64,000 bases of DNA from Methylobacterium nonmethylotrophicum (GCF_004745635.1 NZ_SRLB01000010.1:1-64000); one strand, 5' to 3'. Counted from the first letter of the stretch, positions 27,984-37,609 are shown. Made by a program: numbers and translations. The notes: generated by a model not told the origin, from the sequence alone.

Positions 27984-29171
27984 TCACCGCACCGGCTTGG
28001 GCCCGGTCGAGCCGGTAGCCTCCCCCGATCCGGTGCGGATCGCCCACAGTTCCGTCGGCAGGCTGATCGGGGCGCCGGGCTTGTAGTCGGCCGAATCCTG
28101 GATGTGCGAGGTGGTGACGTAGATCGTGCCGTCCGGCCCCTCGCTGAAGGTGTCGGGCCAGCGCAGCTGCGGGTCCTGGACCAGGGTGGTGAGCCCGGCC
28201 CCGTTATTCGTCAGGTCGCGCACCTTGACCGCGTTGTCCTGCGGCGAGGTCACGTACATCCGGCCGTCCTTGCGGGCGATCAGGAGGCCGTCCGCCGGCC
28301 CGTTCTCGCCGACGGTCGCGATCTTGCCGCCCAGCGTCCGGTCGGTGAGCATCTCGGGCACGACCGAGGCGGTGGCCCAGCCGGTGAGCGCGTCGGTCGG
28401 CAGGCTGTAGAGCGTCTTGCCCTTGATCGCCTGCCAGTAGAGCGTCCTGCCGTCCGGCGAGAGCGCGATGCCGTCTGCGGAGAACTCCACCCCGCGGCCG
28501 TCCGGGCGGCGCAGCGGCTGGCCGTCATACGTCACCGTCACGCTCTTGTCCGGCATGGTCGAGGGATGGCCGGAGAGCACGCGCCTGGCCGCGCCGCTGT
28601 CGATGTCGACGACGATCAGGGCGCCCTCGGCGCCGGAATCGGTCAGGTAGGCGGTCTTGCCGTCGGGCGAGATCCGCACGTCGTTGATGTAGGAGGCCTG
28701 CCGCACCGTGTCAGTGTCGAACGGGATCGTCTTGACCACCTGGTTGGTCTTCAGGTCGATGCCGACGAGCTTCGGCCCGTCCTTGACCACGTGCGCCATC
28801 GCGGGCGCGGCGGCATCCACCACCCAGAGCCGGTCCTGCGCATCCGCCACCACGCTCTGCACGCAGACGAAGTGGGTCTTGGGGTCGATCTCGTCCTTCC
28901 TGGCATTGCGCCAGGAATTCCAGCCGGCATCCGGGTAGGGCACCGGCTGGCCGTCCTTGAGTTCCGCCACCGAGACCGGGGCGTCCTCGCTCCAGCGCGG
29001 GAAGTTGACGAAGATCCGCCCGTCGCGCGCCACCGTGACGCCGGTGACCTGGTGACTGAAGCTCGCGACCTTGTCGAGGCGGGCGGCCCCTTGCGCCAGG
29101 GCGGGGACCGGCGCGGCGCCGGCCATCAGGAAGAGGGCGAGCCCGAGGCGGGCGCCGGCTGGTTTCGTCAT
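27984..29171 (-). CDS. Secreted major royal jelly/Yellow-related beta-propeller protein
   Basis: The 395-residue protein has a signal peptide (about 1-27, ending PALAQ). A six-bladed-propeller-like body follows with the MRJP/Yellow landmarks VNFPRWSEDAPVSVAEL, QSVVADAQDRLWVVDAA and SYINDVRISPDGKTAYLTDSG, ending GPDGTIYVTTSHIQDS. Bacterial members are periplasmic, of unknown or putative lactonase/tautomerase-like function. It lies 78 bases downstream of the MetB-like gene on the same strand, so cotranscription is possible. The substrate is unknown. Confidence 0.8.
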   Translation of the reverse strand: MTKPAGARLGLALFLMAGAAPVPALAQGAARLDKVASFSHQVTGVTVARDGRIFVNFPRWSEDAPVSVAELKDGQPVPYPDAGWNSWRNARKDEIDPKTHFVCVQSVVADAQDRLWVVDAAAPAMAHVVKDGPKLVGIDLKTNQVVKTIPFDTDTVRQASYINDVRISPDGKTAYLTDSGAEGALIVVDIDSGAARRVLSGHPSTMPDKSVTVTYDGQPLRRPDGRGVEFSADGIALSPDGRTLYWQAIKGKTLYSLPTDALTGWATASVVPEMLTDRTLGGKIATVGENGPADGLLIARKDGRMYVTSPQDNAVKVRDLTNNGAGLTTLVQDPQLRWPDTFSEGPDGTIYVTTSHIQDSADYKPGAPISLPTELWAIRTGSGEATGSTGPKPVR

Positions 29172-29249
29172 CGAAGCTGTCTCCGTCCGGGCGGTGATCC
29201 GGACGGCAACGCAGCGGCACCCGGCAAAGGTCCCGGGGAGTATGTTTGG

Positions 29250-30416
29250 TCAGCCGCGGGCGACCGCGTCGAGCCCCCGCGCCAGATCGCCCAGCAGGTC
29301 CTCCTCCGCCTCGAGCCCGACCGAGAGCCGCACAAGCCCGTCGCCGACGCCCGCCCGCTCCCGCGCCTCCGGGTCCATGGCGGCGTGGGTCATGGTGACC
29401 GGGTGGGCGATCAGGCTCTCGACCCCGCCGAGGGATTCGGCGAGGCTGAAGACCCGCAGGCCCCCGACGAGCCGGCGCACCGCCTCGCGCCCGCCGGCGA
29501 TCTCGGCGCTCAGCATCGCCCCGAACCCGCTCTGCTGCGCCCTGGCGATGGCGTGGCCCGGATGGTCGGGCAGGCCCGGATAATAGACGCGGGCCACCGC
29601 CGGATGCGCGGCGAGGAAGGCCGCCACCGCGGCGGCGTTGCGGCTCTGGCGCTCGATGCGGGGAAACAGCGTGCGCACGCCGCGCAGGGTGAGGTAGGCG
29701 TCGAAGGGCGAGCCGGTGACCCCGACGGTGTTGGCCCAGGACGCGAGCTCCTCTCCGAGTGCCGCGTCGGCGGCCACGACCGCGCCGCCGATCACGTCGG
29801 AATGGCCGTTGAGGAACTTGGTGGTCGAGTGCACGACGAGGTCGGCCCCGAGCGCCAGCGGCCGCTGCAGGGCCGGCGACAGGAAGGTGTTGTCGACGAC
29901 GAACAGGGCGCCGGCCGCCTTCGCCAGGGCCGCCGTGCGGCGGATGTCGGTGACCCGCATCAGCGGGTTGCTCGGCGTCTCGGTGAGCACGATCCGGGCG
30001 CCCTCCGCCAGGGCCGCCGTCAGCGCGCCCTCGTCGGTCTGGTCGACGAAGGCGACGCGGTAATGGCCCCGCGCCGCCCGCATCGACAGGAGCCGGTGGG
30101 TGCCGCCGTAGCAATCGTGCGGCGCCACCAGGAGGTCGCCGGGGCGCAAGGCGGACAGGGCGAGGTCGAGCGCCGCCATGCCGCTCGCCACCACCACCGC
30201 GCGGGCTCCGCCCTCGAGCTTCGCCAGCGTGTCGGCGAGCTGGTCGCGGGTCGGGTTGCCGAGGCGGGCGTAGTCGTAGGCCCGCGCCGTCTCGAACTCG
30301 GCGAAGGTGTAGGTCGTCGACAGATAGAGGGGCGGGGTGACCGCCCCGAAGGCCGTGTCCGTCCCGATCCCGTTCGCGGCGGCGATCGTCTCCACCCGCC
30401 TGTGCTCGTCCGCCAC
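29250..30416 (-). CDS. Cystathionine gamma-synthase/lyase family PLP enzyme (MetB-like)
   Basis: The 388-residue protein is a transsulfuration enzyme of the Cys/Met PLP family. It has DYARLGNPTRDQL with the phosphate contact, GMAALDLALSAL, PHDCYGGTHRL with the Tyr active-site loop, ETPSNPLMRVTDI, Asp175 in VVDNTF, and Schiff-base Lys200 in HSTTKFLNGHSD. Compactness and SNPLMRVTD fit cystathionine gamma-synthase, beta-lyase or gamma-lyase; sequence does not choose safely. It is downstream of the NfsA-type gene with a strong hairpin between, and it is the third Cys/Met PLP gene in this window. Confidence 0.87.
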   Translation of the reverse strand: MADEHRRVETIAAANGIGTDTAFGAVTPPLYLSTTYTFAEFETARAYDYARLGNPTRDQLADTLAKLEGGARAVVVASGMAALDLALSALRPGDLLVAPHDCYGGTHRLLSMRAARGHYRVAFVDQTDEGALTAALAEGARIVLTETPSNPLMRVTDIRRTAALAKAAGALFVVDNTFLSPALQRPLALGADLVVHSTTKFLNGHSDVIGGAVVAADAALGEELASWANTVGVTGSPFDAYLTLRGVRTLFPRIERQSRNAAAVAAFLAAHPAVARVYYPGLPDHPGHAIARAQQSGFGAMLSAEIAGGREAVRRLVGGLRVFSLAESLGGVESLIAHPVTMTHAAMDPEARERAGVGDGLVRLSVGLEAEEDLLGDLARGLDAVARG

Positions 30417-30440
30417 CTGCGCTCTCCCGTGCCGTCGGTC

Positions 30441-30476
30441 CGTCCGCTTCGTTCTTTATGAAGAACGAAGCGGACG
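30441..30476. repeat. Perfect 16-bp inverted repeat between the NfsA-like and MetB-like genes
   Basis: CGTCCGCTTCGTTCTT (30441-30456) and AAGAACGAAGCGGACG (30461-30476) pair perfectly around a TATG loop. It lies in the 95 bases between two minus-strand genes. No run of T follows on the minus strand, so a classical terminator is doubtful. An operator, an attenuator or an RNA-processing or stability hairpin ahead of the MetB-like gene are alternatives. Confidence 0.8.
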
Positions 30477-30511
30477 ATCAACAGGAGATCGTTCGGTGCG
30501 TCGGACAAACG

Positions 30512-31333
30512 CTACTTCAGACCGAAGCCGCGGCGCTCCAGGATCCCGCGCAGGCGATCGCGGCCGCTCAAGGATCCCGGGCCGCGGACCCGCTCGATCG
30601 CCGCTCCGCTCCAGCCGACCTCGGGTATCCGCTGCCCGGCCTGGAACGCGCGCATCGCCGCGTCGTAGGTGCCGATCGGCCCGGCCGCCAGGGCGTCGTC
30701 GTAGCGGCCGCGATGCAGCACCACGCCTTGCGGCAGGCGCGGCTTCACGGCGGCCGGACGCTCCGGATCGGGCCAGCCGACGCAGAGGCCGAACACCGCC
30801 AGCACGTTCGGCGGCAGGCCGAGGAGGTCGGCCACCGCCTCGGGGTCGTTGCGCAACGCCCCGATATAGACCGAGCCCAGCCCGAGCGATTCGAGCGCCA
30901 CCGTGGCGTTCTGGGCGGCGAGCGCGGCGTCGACCACGCCGACCATGAGCATCTCGAGATAGTCGAGGCCCTCGGTCGGCGCGTCGCGGTCGCGGCCGAT
31001 CGCCTCGAGGCGCGACAGGTCGGCGAGCCAGACCAGCACCAGCGGCGCCTCGACGATGTGGCGCTGGCCCCGCGCCACCTCCGACAGGCGGCGCTTCGCC
31101 GCCTCGTCCTCGACCGCCACCACGCTCCAGGTCTGGAGGTTCGAGGAGCTGGCGGCCGACTGCGCCGCGGCGACCAGCGTCTCCAGGGTCCCGGCCGGGA
31201 GCGGGTCGGGCCGGAACGCCCGCACGGTCCGGTGGGCGAGCAGGCCCGCGATGACGTCGTTCCAGGCGATGTCGGGGCCGCCCTCCGTGCCGTAGCGCGC
31301 CCTCAGGGCCTCCCGCCGTTCACTCTCGCTCAT
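30512..31333 (-). CDS. NADPH-dependent flavin oxidoreductase, NfsA/FRP nitroreductase family
   Basis: The 273-residue FMN enzyme uses NADPH to reduce flavins, quinones or nitro compounds. Family signs are LLAHRTVRAFRPDPLP, AAQSAASSSNLQTWS for FMN binding, LEMLMVGVVDAALAAQNATV, and the FRP/NfsA-type SVYIGALRNDPEAV with LPPNVLAVFGLCVGWPDP. ATG 31333 has GAGGA upstream; the frame is open further but unconvincing. It is divergent from the LLM monooxygenase at 31485, and such enzymes can supply reduced flavin to two-component monooxygenases, so a partnership is a reasonable inference. Confidence 0.86.
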   Translation of the reverse strand: MSESERREALRARYGTEGGPDIAWNDVIAGLLAHRTVRAFRPDPLPAGTLETLVAAAQSAASSSNLQTWSVVAVEDEAAKRRLSEVARGQRHIVEAPLVLVWLADLSRLEAIGRDRDAPTEGLDYLEMLMVGVVDAALAAQNATVALESLGLGSVYIGALRNDPEAVADLLGLPPNVLAVFGLCVGWPDPERPAAVKPRLPQGVVLHRGRYDDALAAGPIGTYDAAMRAFQAGQRIPEVGWSGAAIERVRGPGSLSGRDRLRGILERRGFGLK

Positions 31334-31484
31334 CCGGTCCTCGTCTCCCGCCAGATTCCCGCCGCCCTCGCGGCGGAGTAGTACACGGAATTCATTGACT
31401 AACCAGGGCGGCGCACCCAGATCGGGCCTGCGCTGCCCGCCAGGCGGCGATGCCGGCGCGAGCGGCCGGCAACAGGAGCCCGAC

Positions 31485-32849
31485 ATGGCGCAACACCGCA
31501 GGCTTCATCTCGGCGCCTTCATGCGCCCGGTCGGCATCCACACCGCCTGGTGGCGCTATCCGGGCGGGCTGCCGGACGCCAACTTCAACTTCCGCCACCT
31601 CGCCCGCTTCGCCAAGGAGCTGGAGGCGGCGAAGTTCGACGCCTTCTTCATGGCCGACCACCTGGCGGTGCTGAACATGCCGGTCGAGGCGCTCAAGCGC
31701 TCGGCCACCGTGACCTCGTTCGACCCCGCGACGCTGCTGCCGGCGCTCGCCGTCGTGACCGAGCGGATCGGGCTCATCGCCACGGCCTCCACCACCTACG
31801 ACCAGCCGTTCCACATCGCCCGGCGCTTCGCCTCCCTCGACCACCTGAGCGGGGGCCGCGCAGGCTGGAACGTGGTGACGACCTCGAACCCGGACGCGGC
31901 GAGGAATTTCGGGCTCGAGCACCATCCCGAGCACGCCGACCGCTACGACCGCGCCCACGAGTTCGTCGAGGTGGTGAAGGGCCTGTGGGATTCCTTCTCC
32001 GACGACGCCTTCCTGCGCGACGTCGAGAGCGGGATCTTCTTCGATCCCGAGAAGATGCACGTCCTCGACCACCAGGGACAGCACCTCTCGGTGCGCGGGC
32101 CGCTCAACGTCGCGCGCCCGGTCCAGGGCTGGCCGGTGATCGTGCAGGCGGGCGCCTCCGAGGCCGGCCGCCAGCTCGCGGCCGAGACCGCCGAGGTGAT
32201 CTTCGGGGCGGCCGGCAGCATCGAGGACGGGCGGCGTTTCGCCGAGGACGTGCGCGGCCGGATGGCCAAGGTCGGGCGCGACCCCGACCACCTCAAGATC
32301 CTGCCGGCCTGCTTCGTCGTGGTGGGCGACACGGTGGAGGAGGCGAAGGCCAAGCGCGCCCATCTCGACAGCCTCGTGCACGAGGCGAGCGCCATCGCGG
32401 CCCTGTCGATCGCCCTCGGCGTCGACGCCTCCGCCTTCGACCCGGACGGGCCGCTGCCGGAGATCCCGGAGACCAACCAGTCGAAGACCGGGCGCGAGCG
32501 GGCGATCGCGCTGGCGCGCCGCGAGGCCTTGAGCGTGCGCCAGCTCGCCCAGCGCCTCGGGGGTTACGCGGGCCTCGCGATGGTCGGCACGCCCGCCACC
32601 ATCGCCGACGAGATGCAGGCCTGGATCGAGGCCGGGGCCAGCGACGGCTTCAACATCATGGTGTCGGACGTGCCGCAGGGGCTCGAGGACGTCACCCGGA
32701 AGGTGGTGCCGGAGCTGCAGGCCCGCGGCCTCTTCCGCACCGAGTACGAGGGCGCCACCCTGCGCGAGCATCTCGGCCTGCCCCGGCCGGCGAACCGGTT
32801 CTTCGCCGGCGGCCCGCAGGCGCGGGAACGACCGGGCGGCGCTACTTGA
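31485..32849 (+). CDS. LLM-class flavin-dependent monooxygenase (NtaA/SnaA/DszA group)
   Basis: The 454-residue protein is a bacterial luciferase-like, FMNH2-using monooxygenase of the NtaA/SnaA/DszA/SoxA group. It has GIHTAWWRYPGG near the start, KFDAFFMADHLAV, GLIATASTTYDQPFHIARRF, HLSGGRAGWNVVTTSN, and WPVIVQAGASEAGRQLAAE. These enzymes attack chelators, sulfones or sulfonates using reduced flavin from a partner. AGGAG lies 7 bases before ATG 31485. It is divergent from the NfsA-like reductase, with transsulfuration genes nearby, which hints at organosulfur use. Its stop overlaps the tadC stop by 8 bases. Confidence 0.88.
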   Translation: MAQHRRLHLGAFMRPVGIHTAWWRYPGGLPDANFNFRHLARFAKELEAAKFDAFFMADHLAVLNMPVEALKRSATVTSFDPATLLPALAVVTERIGLIATASTTYDQPFHIARRFASLDHLSGGRAGWNVVTTSNPDAARNFGLEHHPEHADRYDRAHEFVEVVKGLWDSFSDDAFLRDVESGIFFDPEKMHVLDHQGQHLSVRGPLNVARPVQGWPVIVQAGASEAGRQLAAETAEVIFGAAGSIEDGRRFAEDVRGRMAKVGRDPDHLKILPACFVVVGDTVEEAKAKRAHLDSLVHEASAIAALSIALGVDASAFDPDGPLPEIPETNQSKTGRERAIALARREALSVRQLAQRLGGYAGLAMVGTPATIADEMQAWIEAGASDGFNIMVSDVPQGLEDVTRKVVPELQARGLFRTEYEGATLREHLGLPRPANRFFAGGPQARERPGGAT

Positions 32850-33804
32850 TGCTGAAGACCTGCACCATGGCGGGGGTGAGGATCACCACGAACAGCACCG
32901 GCAGGAAGAACAGGATCATCGGCACGGTGAGCTTCGGCGGCAGGGCCGCGGCCTTCTTCTCGGCCTCGTTCATGCGCTGGTCGCGGCTCTCCTGGGCCAG
33001 CACCCGCAGGGCCTGGCCGACCGGGGTGCCGTAGCGCTCCGCCTGGATCAGCGCCGTGGTGACGTTCTTCACCGATTCGAGGCCGGTGCGGTTGGCGAGG
33101 TTCTCGTAGGCGATGCGCCGGTCGGTGAGGTAGGACAGCTCGGCGGTGGTGAGCGCCATCTCCTCGGCGAGCGTCATGCACTGGTTGGCGATCTCGACGC
33201 CGACGCGCCGGAACGCCGCCTCGATCGCCATGCCGGATTCGACGCAGATCAGCAGCAGGTCGAGGGCGTCCGGCCAGTTGCGCTGGACCACCGCCTGGCG
33301 CTTCGAGGTCTTGTTGCGCAGGAACAGCTCCGGCGCCTTGATGCCGAGATAGAGCGCCACGACCACGATGCCGAGGCGCACCATCAGCGGCTGGTCGAGC
33401 ACCTGCAGCACGAAAAGGTAGAACACCGCCAGGACGAAGAAGGCGATCGGCGTCACCAGGCGGAAGAACAGGAAGGCGACCTCGGCCTGCGGGCCGCGAT
33501 AGCCCGCCATCAGGAGCTTGTTCTTGGCGTTCTCGGTGCCGAGCCAGTCGTCGAGGTGCAGGCGCTCGACGATGCGCTTCATGTAGGCCTTGGGCTCCTG
33601 GCGCAAGGAAGCCTTCTGGTTCAGGCGCTCGCGCTCGCGCAGGCGGATCCGGTCGCGCTCCTTGCCGACCGCCTTCATGCGGCCGTTGAGGCGGTCGGGC
33701 TCGAGGAAGGGCTGGGCGAGGGTGAAGACCGTGACCGCCGAGGCGACCGCGGCCAGCACCGCGGCAAGGAAGTACGGATCGATCAGGCTGGACAGGAACG
33801 GCAT
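32842..33804 (-). CDS. tadC: Tad pilus inner-membrane protein TadC
   Basis: TadC is a GspF-like membrane protein of the Flp/Tad pilus motor platform. The 320-residue product has an N-terminal helix (about 10-30), a helix pair near 110-160, the type II secretion F domain in 170-290 (RNWPDALDLLLICVESGMAI, AERYGTPVGQALRVLAQE), and a C-terminal helix with FFLPVLFVVILTPA. It is the last gene of the minus-strand cpa/tad operon, 15 bases after tadB, and ends convergently over the LLM gene. Confidence 0.92.
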   Translation of the reverse strand: MPFLSSLIDPYFLAAVLAAVASAVTVFTLAQPFLEPDRLNGRMKAVGKERDRIRLRERERLNQKASLRQEPKAYMKRIVERLHLDDWLGTENAKNKLLMAGYRGPQAEVAFLFFRLVTPIAFFVLAVFYLFVLQVLDQPLMVRLGIVVVALYLGIKAPELFLRNKTSKRQAVVQRNWPDALDLLLICVESGMAIEAAFRRVGVEIANQCMTLAEEMALTTAELSYLTDRRIAYENLANRTGLESVKNVTTALIQAERYGTPVGQALRVLAQESRDQRMNEAEKKAAALPPKLTVPMILFFLPVLFVVILTPAMVQVFSIK

Positions 33805-33819
33805 GGGCTGGCTCCCGCG

Positions 33820-34788
33820 TCAGATGTCGAACCGGATCATCTTGCTCATCACCACGACCCCGATGATCATCCACAATGCGGAGCCGAAGAGGGCGATGTG
33901 CCCGATCGTGGTGGTCCAGAGCAGCGAGATGTAGTCGGGGCTGGTGAGGTAGGCGAGCCCCGCGACCACGAAGGGCAGGGAGGCGATGATCGCCGCCGAG
34001 GCCTTGGCCTCCATGCTCATCGCCTTCACCTTCTCGGCCATCTTGCGCCGCTCGCGCAGCACCCGCGACAGGTTGCCCAGCGCCTCGGAGAGGTTGCCGC
34101 CGGATTTCTGCTGGATGCCGACCACGATGGCGAAGAAGTTCGCCTCCGACACCGGCATCCGCTCGTAGAGGCGGGCCACCGCGTCGCCGAGGGAGATGCC
34201 CAGCGCCTGGGCCTCGACGAGGGCCCGGAACTCGGTCTTGACCGGCTCCTGCGCCTCGCGGGCGATGATGCGCAGGCAGTCGCCGACCGGCAGGCCGGAG
34301 CGGATGCCGCGCACGATCACGTCCATGGCGTTGGGCAGCTCGACGATGAAGCGGGCCATGCGGCGCTTGCGCAGGTAGGAAAGGAGCCAGCGCGGCAGGC
34401 CGAGGCCGCCCGCGAAGGCGAGACCGAGGGCCAGGAGACCGTCGCCGCTCGTCAGGAGGCCGGCGAGCCCGAAGATCAGGCCGGCCACCGCGCTGAAGAC
34501 GTAGAACTGGCGCTTGCCGATGCTCAGGCCGGCCTGGGTCAGGCGCAGCTCCAGGCTGATCTTGGACTTCTTCTCCTTGTCCTCGATCTCCTTGAGGCTC
34601 TTGGCGACCTGGTCGCGGCGGCTCACCGCCTGGACGCGCTCGGCGGCCTGGCGCTGGCCGATCAGGGCCTGTTGCCGCTTCGCGGCGCGAGCCTCGCTCG
34701 GCAGGAGCGGCACCACCACCGCGGAGGCGAAGGACACGGCGCTGACCGCGAGCAGGCCGGCCGCGAGCGCGGCTTCGACGTCGATCAC
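33820..34788 (-). CDS. tadB: Tad pilus inner-membrane protein TadB
   Basis: TadB partners TadC as the GspF-like platform for pilus assembly. The 322-residue protein has an N-terminal helix (8-30), a charged linker (KEIEDKEKKSKISLELR), two helices near 95-135, the T2SF domain with ELPNAMDVIVRGIRSGLPVG and GIQQKSGGNLSEALGNLS, and two C-terminal helices. It is 31 bases downstream of cpaF in the operon. Confidence 0.92.
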   Translation of the reverse strand: MIDVEAALAAGLLAVSAVSFASAVVVPLLPSEARAAKRQQALIGQRQAAERVQAVSRRDQVAKSLKEIEDKEKKSKISLELRLTQAGLSIGKRQFYVFSAVAGLIFGLAGLLTSGDGLLALGLAFAGGLGLPRWLLSYLRKRRMARFIVELPNAMDVIVRGIRSGLPVGDCLRIIAREAQEPVKTEFRALVEAQALGISLGDAVARLYERMPVSEANFFAIVVGIQQKSGGNLSEALGNLSRVLRERRKMAEKVKAMSMEAKASAAIIASLPFVVAGLAYLTSPDYISLLWTTTIGHIALFGSALWMIIGVVVMSKMIRFDI

Positions 34789-34819
34789 GGGCGCCTCCCG
34801 CGCGTTGGGGCGGCGGGCC

Positions 34820-36283
34820 TCATGCCTTCTCCTCCGTCCGGACCTCGGCGGCGTCGAGGGCGGCGGCGAGCGCCCGGTCCTCGCCGTAGTAGCGCGCCCG
34901 CTCCCAGAAGCGCGGCCGGCCGATGCCGGTCGAGCGGTGGCGGCCGATGAGCTTGCCGTTCGGATCCTCGCCGACGATGTCGTAGACGAACAGGTCCTGG
35001 GTGATGATCACGTCGCCCTCCATCCCCATCACCTCGGTGATGTGGGTGATGCGCCGGGACCCGTCGCGCAGGCGCGCGGCCTGCACCACCACGTCGATCG
35101 AACCGGAGATCATCTCGCGCAGGGTCTTGGAGGGCAGGTTGTAGCCGCCCATCGAGATCATCGACTCGATGCGGCCCAGGCACTCGCGCGGCGAGTTGGC
35201 GTGCAGGGTCCCCATCGAGCCGTCGTGGCCGGTATTCATCGCCTGGAGGAGGTCGAAGGCCTCCGGTCCGCGCACCTCGCCGACGATGATGCGCTCGGGC
35301 CGCATGCGCAGGCAGTTCTTGATCAGGTCGCGCATCGTGATCGAGCCCTGGCCCTCGAGGTTCGGCGGCCGGGTCTCGAGGCGCACCACGTGCGGCTGCT
35401 GCAGTTGCAGCTCGGCCGCGTCCTCGCAGGTGATGATGCGCTCGTCGTCGTCGATGTAGCGGGTGAGGCAGTTCAGCAGCGTGGTCTTGCCCGAGCCGGT
35501 GCCGCCCGACACCACCACGTTGCAGCGCACCCGCCCGATGATCTGCAGGATCTTGGCGCCTTCCGGCGAGATCGAGCCGAAGCGCACGAGCTGGTCGAGG
35601 GTGAGCTTGTCCTTCTTGAACTTGCGGATGGTCAGCGCCGGGCCGTCGATGGCGAGGGGCGGCGCGATCACGTTGACGCGCGAGCCGTCCGGCAGGCGCG
35701 CGTCGCAGATCGGCGAGGATTCGTCGACCCGGCGGCCGACCTGGCTGACGATCCGCTGGCAGATGTTCATCAATTGCTGGTTGTCGCGGAAGCGCACGCC
35801 GGTCAGCTGGATCTTGCCGCCGACCTCGATGTAGGTCCGGTTGGCGCCGTTCACCATGACGTCGGCGATGTCGTCGCGGGCGAGCAGCGGCTCGAGCGGG
35901 CCGTAGCCGAGCACGTCGTTGCAGATGTCGTCGAGCAGCTCCTCCTGCTCGGCGATCGACATCACGACGTTCTTGAGGCCGATGATCTCGATGACGATGT
36001 CGCGGATCTCTTCCCGCGCCGCGTCCGGCTCGAGGCGGGCGAGCTGGGTGAGGTCGATCGCCTCGATCAGCGCGCCGAAGATCATGCTCTTCGTGCGGTA
36101 ATACTCGTCCGAGCGGGCGTTCTCGGTCGCGGCCGGGGCCTCGCGGGCGAGGCTCGGCGGGGCTTCGGCGCGCCGTCCGTCCTGGAACACCGGCGCGGCC
36201 ACCTCGGCGAGCACCGGGGCCGGGCCGGCGGGCCGCGCGGCCGGACTTTTCTGCGCCGTCGCTCCGGGTCTCCTGCCGAACAT
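34820..36283 (-). CDS. cpaF: Tad pilus assembly ATPase CpaF/TadA
   Basis: CpaF is the secretion-type hexameric ATPase that powers Tad pilus assembly. The 487-residue protein has a variable alanine/proline-rich N-terminus, a helical N-domain, and Walker [10 protein letters not shown] (260-268). The Asp box region is [15 protein letters not shown], Walker B is [15 protein letters not shown] and the His box is [13 protein letters not shown]. It follows cpaE by 81 bases, within the same transcription unit direction. Confidence 0.94.
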   Translation of the reverse strand: MFGRRPGATAQKSPAARPAGPAPVLAEVAAPVFQDGRRAEAPPSLAREAPAATENARSDEYYRTKSMIFGALIEAIDLTQLARLEPDAAREEIRDIVIEIIGLKNVVMSIAEQEELLDDICNDVLGYGPLEPLLARDDIADVMVNGANRTYIEVGGKIQLTGVRFRDNQQLMNICQRIVSQVGRRVDESSPICDARLPDGSRVNVIAPPLAIDGPALTIRKFKKDKLTLDQLVRFGSISPEGAKILQIIGRVRCNVVVSGGTGSGKTTLLNCLTRYIDDDERIITCEDAAELQLQQPHVVRLETRPPNLEGQGSITMRDLIKNCLRMRPERIIVGEVRGPEAFDLLQAMNTGHDGSMGTLHANSPRECLGRIESMISMGGYNLPSKTLREMISGSIDVVVQAARLRDGSRRITHITEVMGMEGDVIITQDLFVYDIVGEDPNGKLIGRHRSTGIGRPRFWERARYYGEDRALAAALDAAEVRTEEKA

Positions 36284-36364
36284 GGGATCAGCGGCCTTCT
36301 CGAGAAACGGGCTTTCGGGGAAGCGGGAGACGGGCGGTCCGGTCTGCCGGGGGACGGATCCGCC

Positions 36365-37609
36365 TCACGAGGCCTTACGACGGGCGAAGCGGGCGAGGAT
36401 CGGCTCGAGCAGGTTGGCGCGGCCGCGGCGGGTCTCGGCCCGGCCGGTCAGCGTGCCGGCCAGCTCGCTCAGGATCTCGGTCGCCTTGGCGCCGGGCTGC
36501 ACCTCGGCGAGCATCTGGCCGTTATTGGCCGCGGTGCCGAACAGGGCGGGATCGAACGGCACCACCGCGGCGACCGGCGCGTCGAGGGCCTTGGCGAACT
36601 CCGCCACCGCGATCTCGGGCCGCTTGGGCAGGCCGACCCCGTTGAGGACGAGGCGGGGCACGCGGTCGTTCGGCCGGGCCTGCCGCAGCAGCTCGAACAG
36701 GTTGCGGGCATTGCGCAGGGAGGCGAGGTCGGGGGCGGCCACCACCACGATCTCGTCGGCCCCGATCAGCATGCGCCGGCACCAGGCCGACCAGGCGTGC
36801 GGCACGTCGAGGACGATGCAGGGCACGCTGCCCCGCAGCACGTCGATGACGCCGTCGAAGGCGCTCTCGGCGAAGTCGGTCGGCCGGTCGAGGGTGGCGG
36901 GGGCGGCGAGCAGGCTCAGGTTGTCGGTGCACTTCGACAACAGGCGGTCGACGAAGTTCGAGTCGACCCGCTCGGGCGCGAACACCGCCTCGGCCACGCC
37001 CTGGGGCGGATCCTGGTTGAAGTTCAGTCCGGCGGTGCCGAAGGCGATGTCGAGGTCGGCGATCACCGTCGCGGTGCCGTAGTCGCGGGCCACCGACCAG
37101 GCGAGGTTGTGCGCGAGCGTCGAAGAGCCGACGCCGCCCTTGGCGCCCACCACCGCGACGGTGCGGCCGAGGGGCTCGGCCCCGGGCTCGGAGAAGAGGT
37201 CGGAGATCGCCGCGATCACCGCGACGGGATCGACCGGCGCGATCAGGTACTCGCTCACGCCCCGGCGGATGAACTCGCGGTACAGCACGACGTCGTTGAC
37301 GTGGCCGACGACCACCACCTTGGTGCCGGCGTCGCACACCTCCGCCAGGCTGTCGAGGGCGGAGAGCGGGCTGCCCTTCGCGGCCCCGATCTCGACCATG
37401 ATGACGTTCGGGGTGGGGGCGTTGCGGTAGGCCTCGACGGCGGCGGGGGCGCCGCCCATCTGCACCCGGGTATGCGCCTTCTGCATCCGCCGGTCGTCCG
37501 CCGCGGCCTCGATCACCGCCGCGACGTCGGCGCTCTCGCAGAAGGCCTGCACGGTGATGCGGGGGACCGGGGCGATGACCCGGTCGGCGCTCTGATTCCC
37601 CTCAGACAT
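36365..37609 (-). CDS. cpaE: Tad pilus localisation ATPase CpaE/TadZ
   Basis: CpaE/TadZ is a MinD/ParA-like protein that places the Tad apparatus, usually at a pole. The 414-residue protein has an N-terminal atypical receiver-like domain (about 15-140) and a C-terminal ATPase domain with the deviant Walker A AKGGVGSSTLAHNLA around 157-170. It keeps the signature lysine (Lys158) but has Ser where ParA has the second Lys, as is usual for CpaE. ADLDIAFGTAGL supplies the switch region. It lies 108 bases after cpaD. Confidence 0.92.
   Translation of the reverse strand: MSEGNQSADRVIAPVPRITVQAFCESADVAAVIEAAADDRRMQKAHTRVQMGGAPAAVEAYRNAPTPNVIMVEIGAAKGSPLSALDSLAEVCDAGTKVVVVGHVNDVVLYREFIRRGVSEYLIAPVDPVAVIAAISDLFSEPGAEPLGRTVAVVGAKGGVGSSTLAHNLAWSVARDYGTATVIADLDIAFGTAGLNFNQDPPQGVAEAVFAPERVDSNFVDRLLSKCTDNLSLLAAPATLDRPTDFAESAFDGVIDVLRGSVPCIVLDVPHAWSAWCRRMLIGADEIVVVAAPDLASLRNARNLFELLRQARPNDRVPRLVLNGVGLPKRPEIAVAEFAKALDAPVAAVVPFDPALFGTAANNGQMLAEVQPGAKATEILSELAGTLTGRAETRRGRANLLEPILARFARRKAS

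Noticed and set aside
31395..31423. TTGACT and CAGATC as an LLM-gene promoter
   Set aside because: The -35 is fair but the -10 has few consensus bases and no conserved context to support it, so I did not list it as a feature.
36950..37140. Loss of the second Walker A lysine in CpaE as a defect
   Set aside because: KGGVGSS is normal for CpaE/TadZ proteins, so it is not a sign of inactivation.
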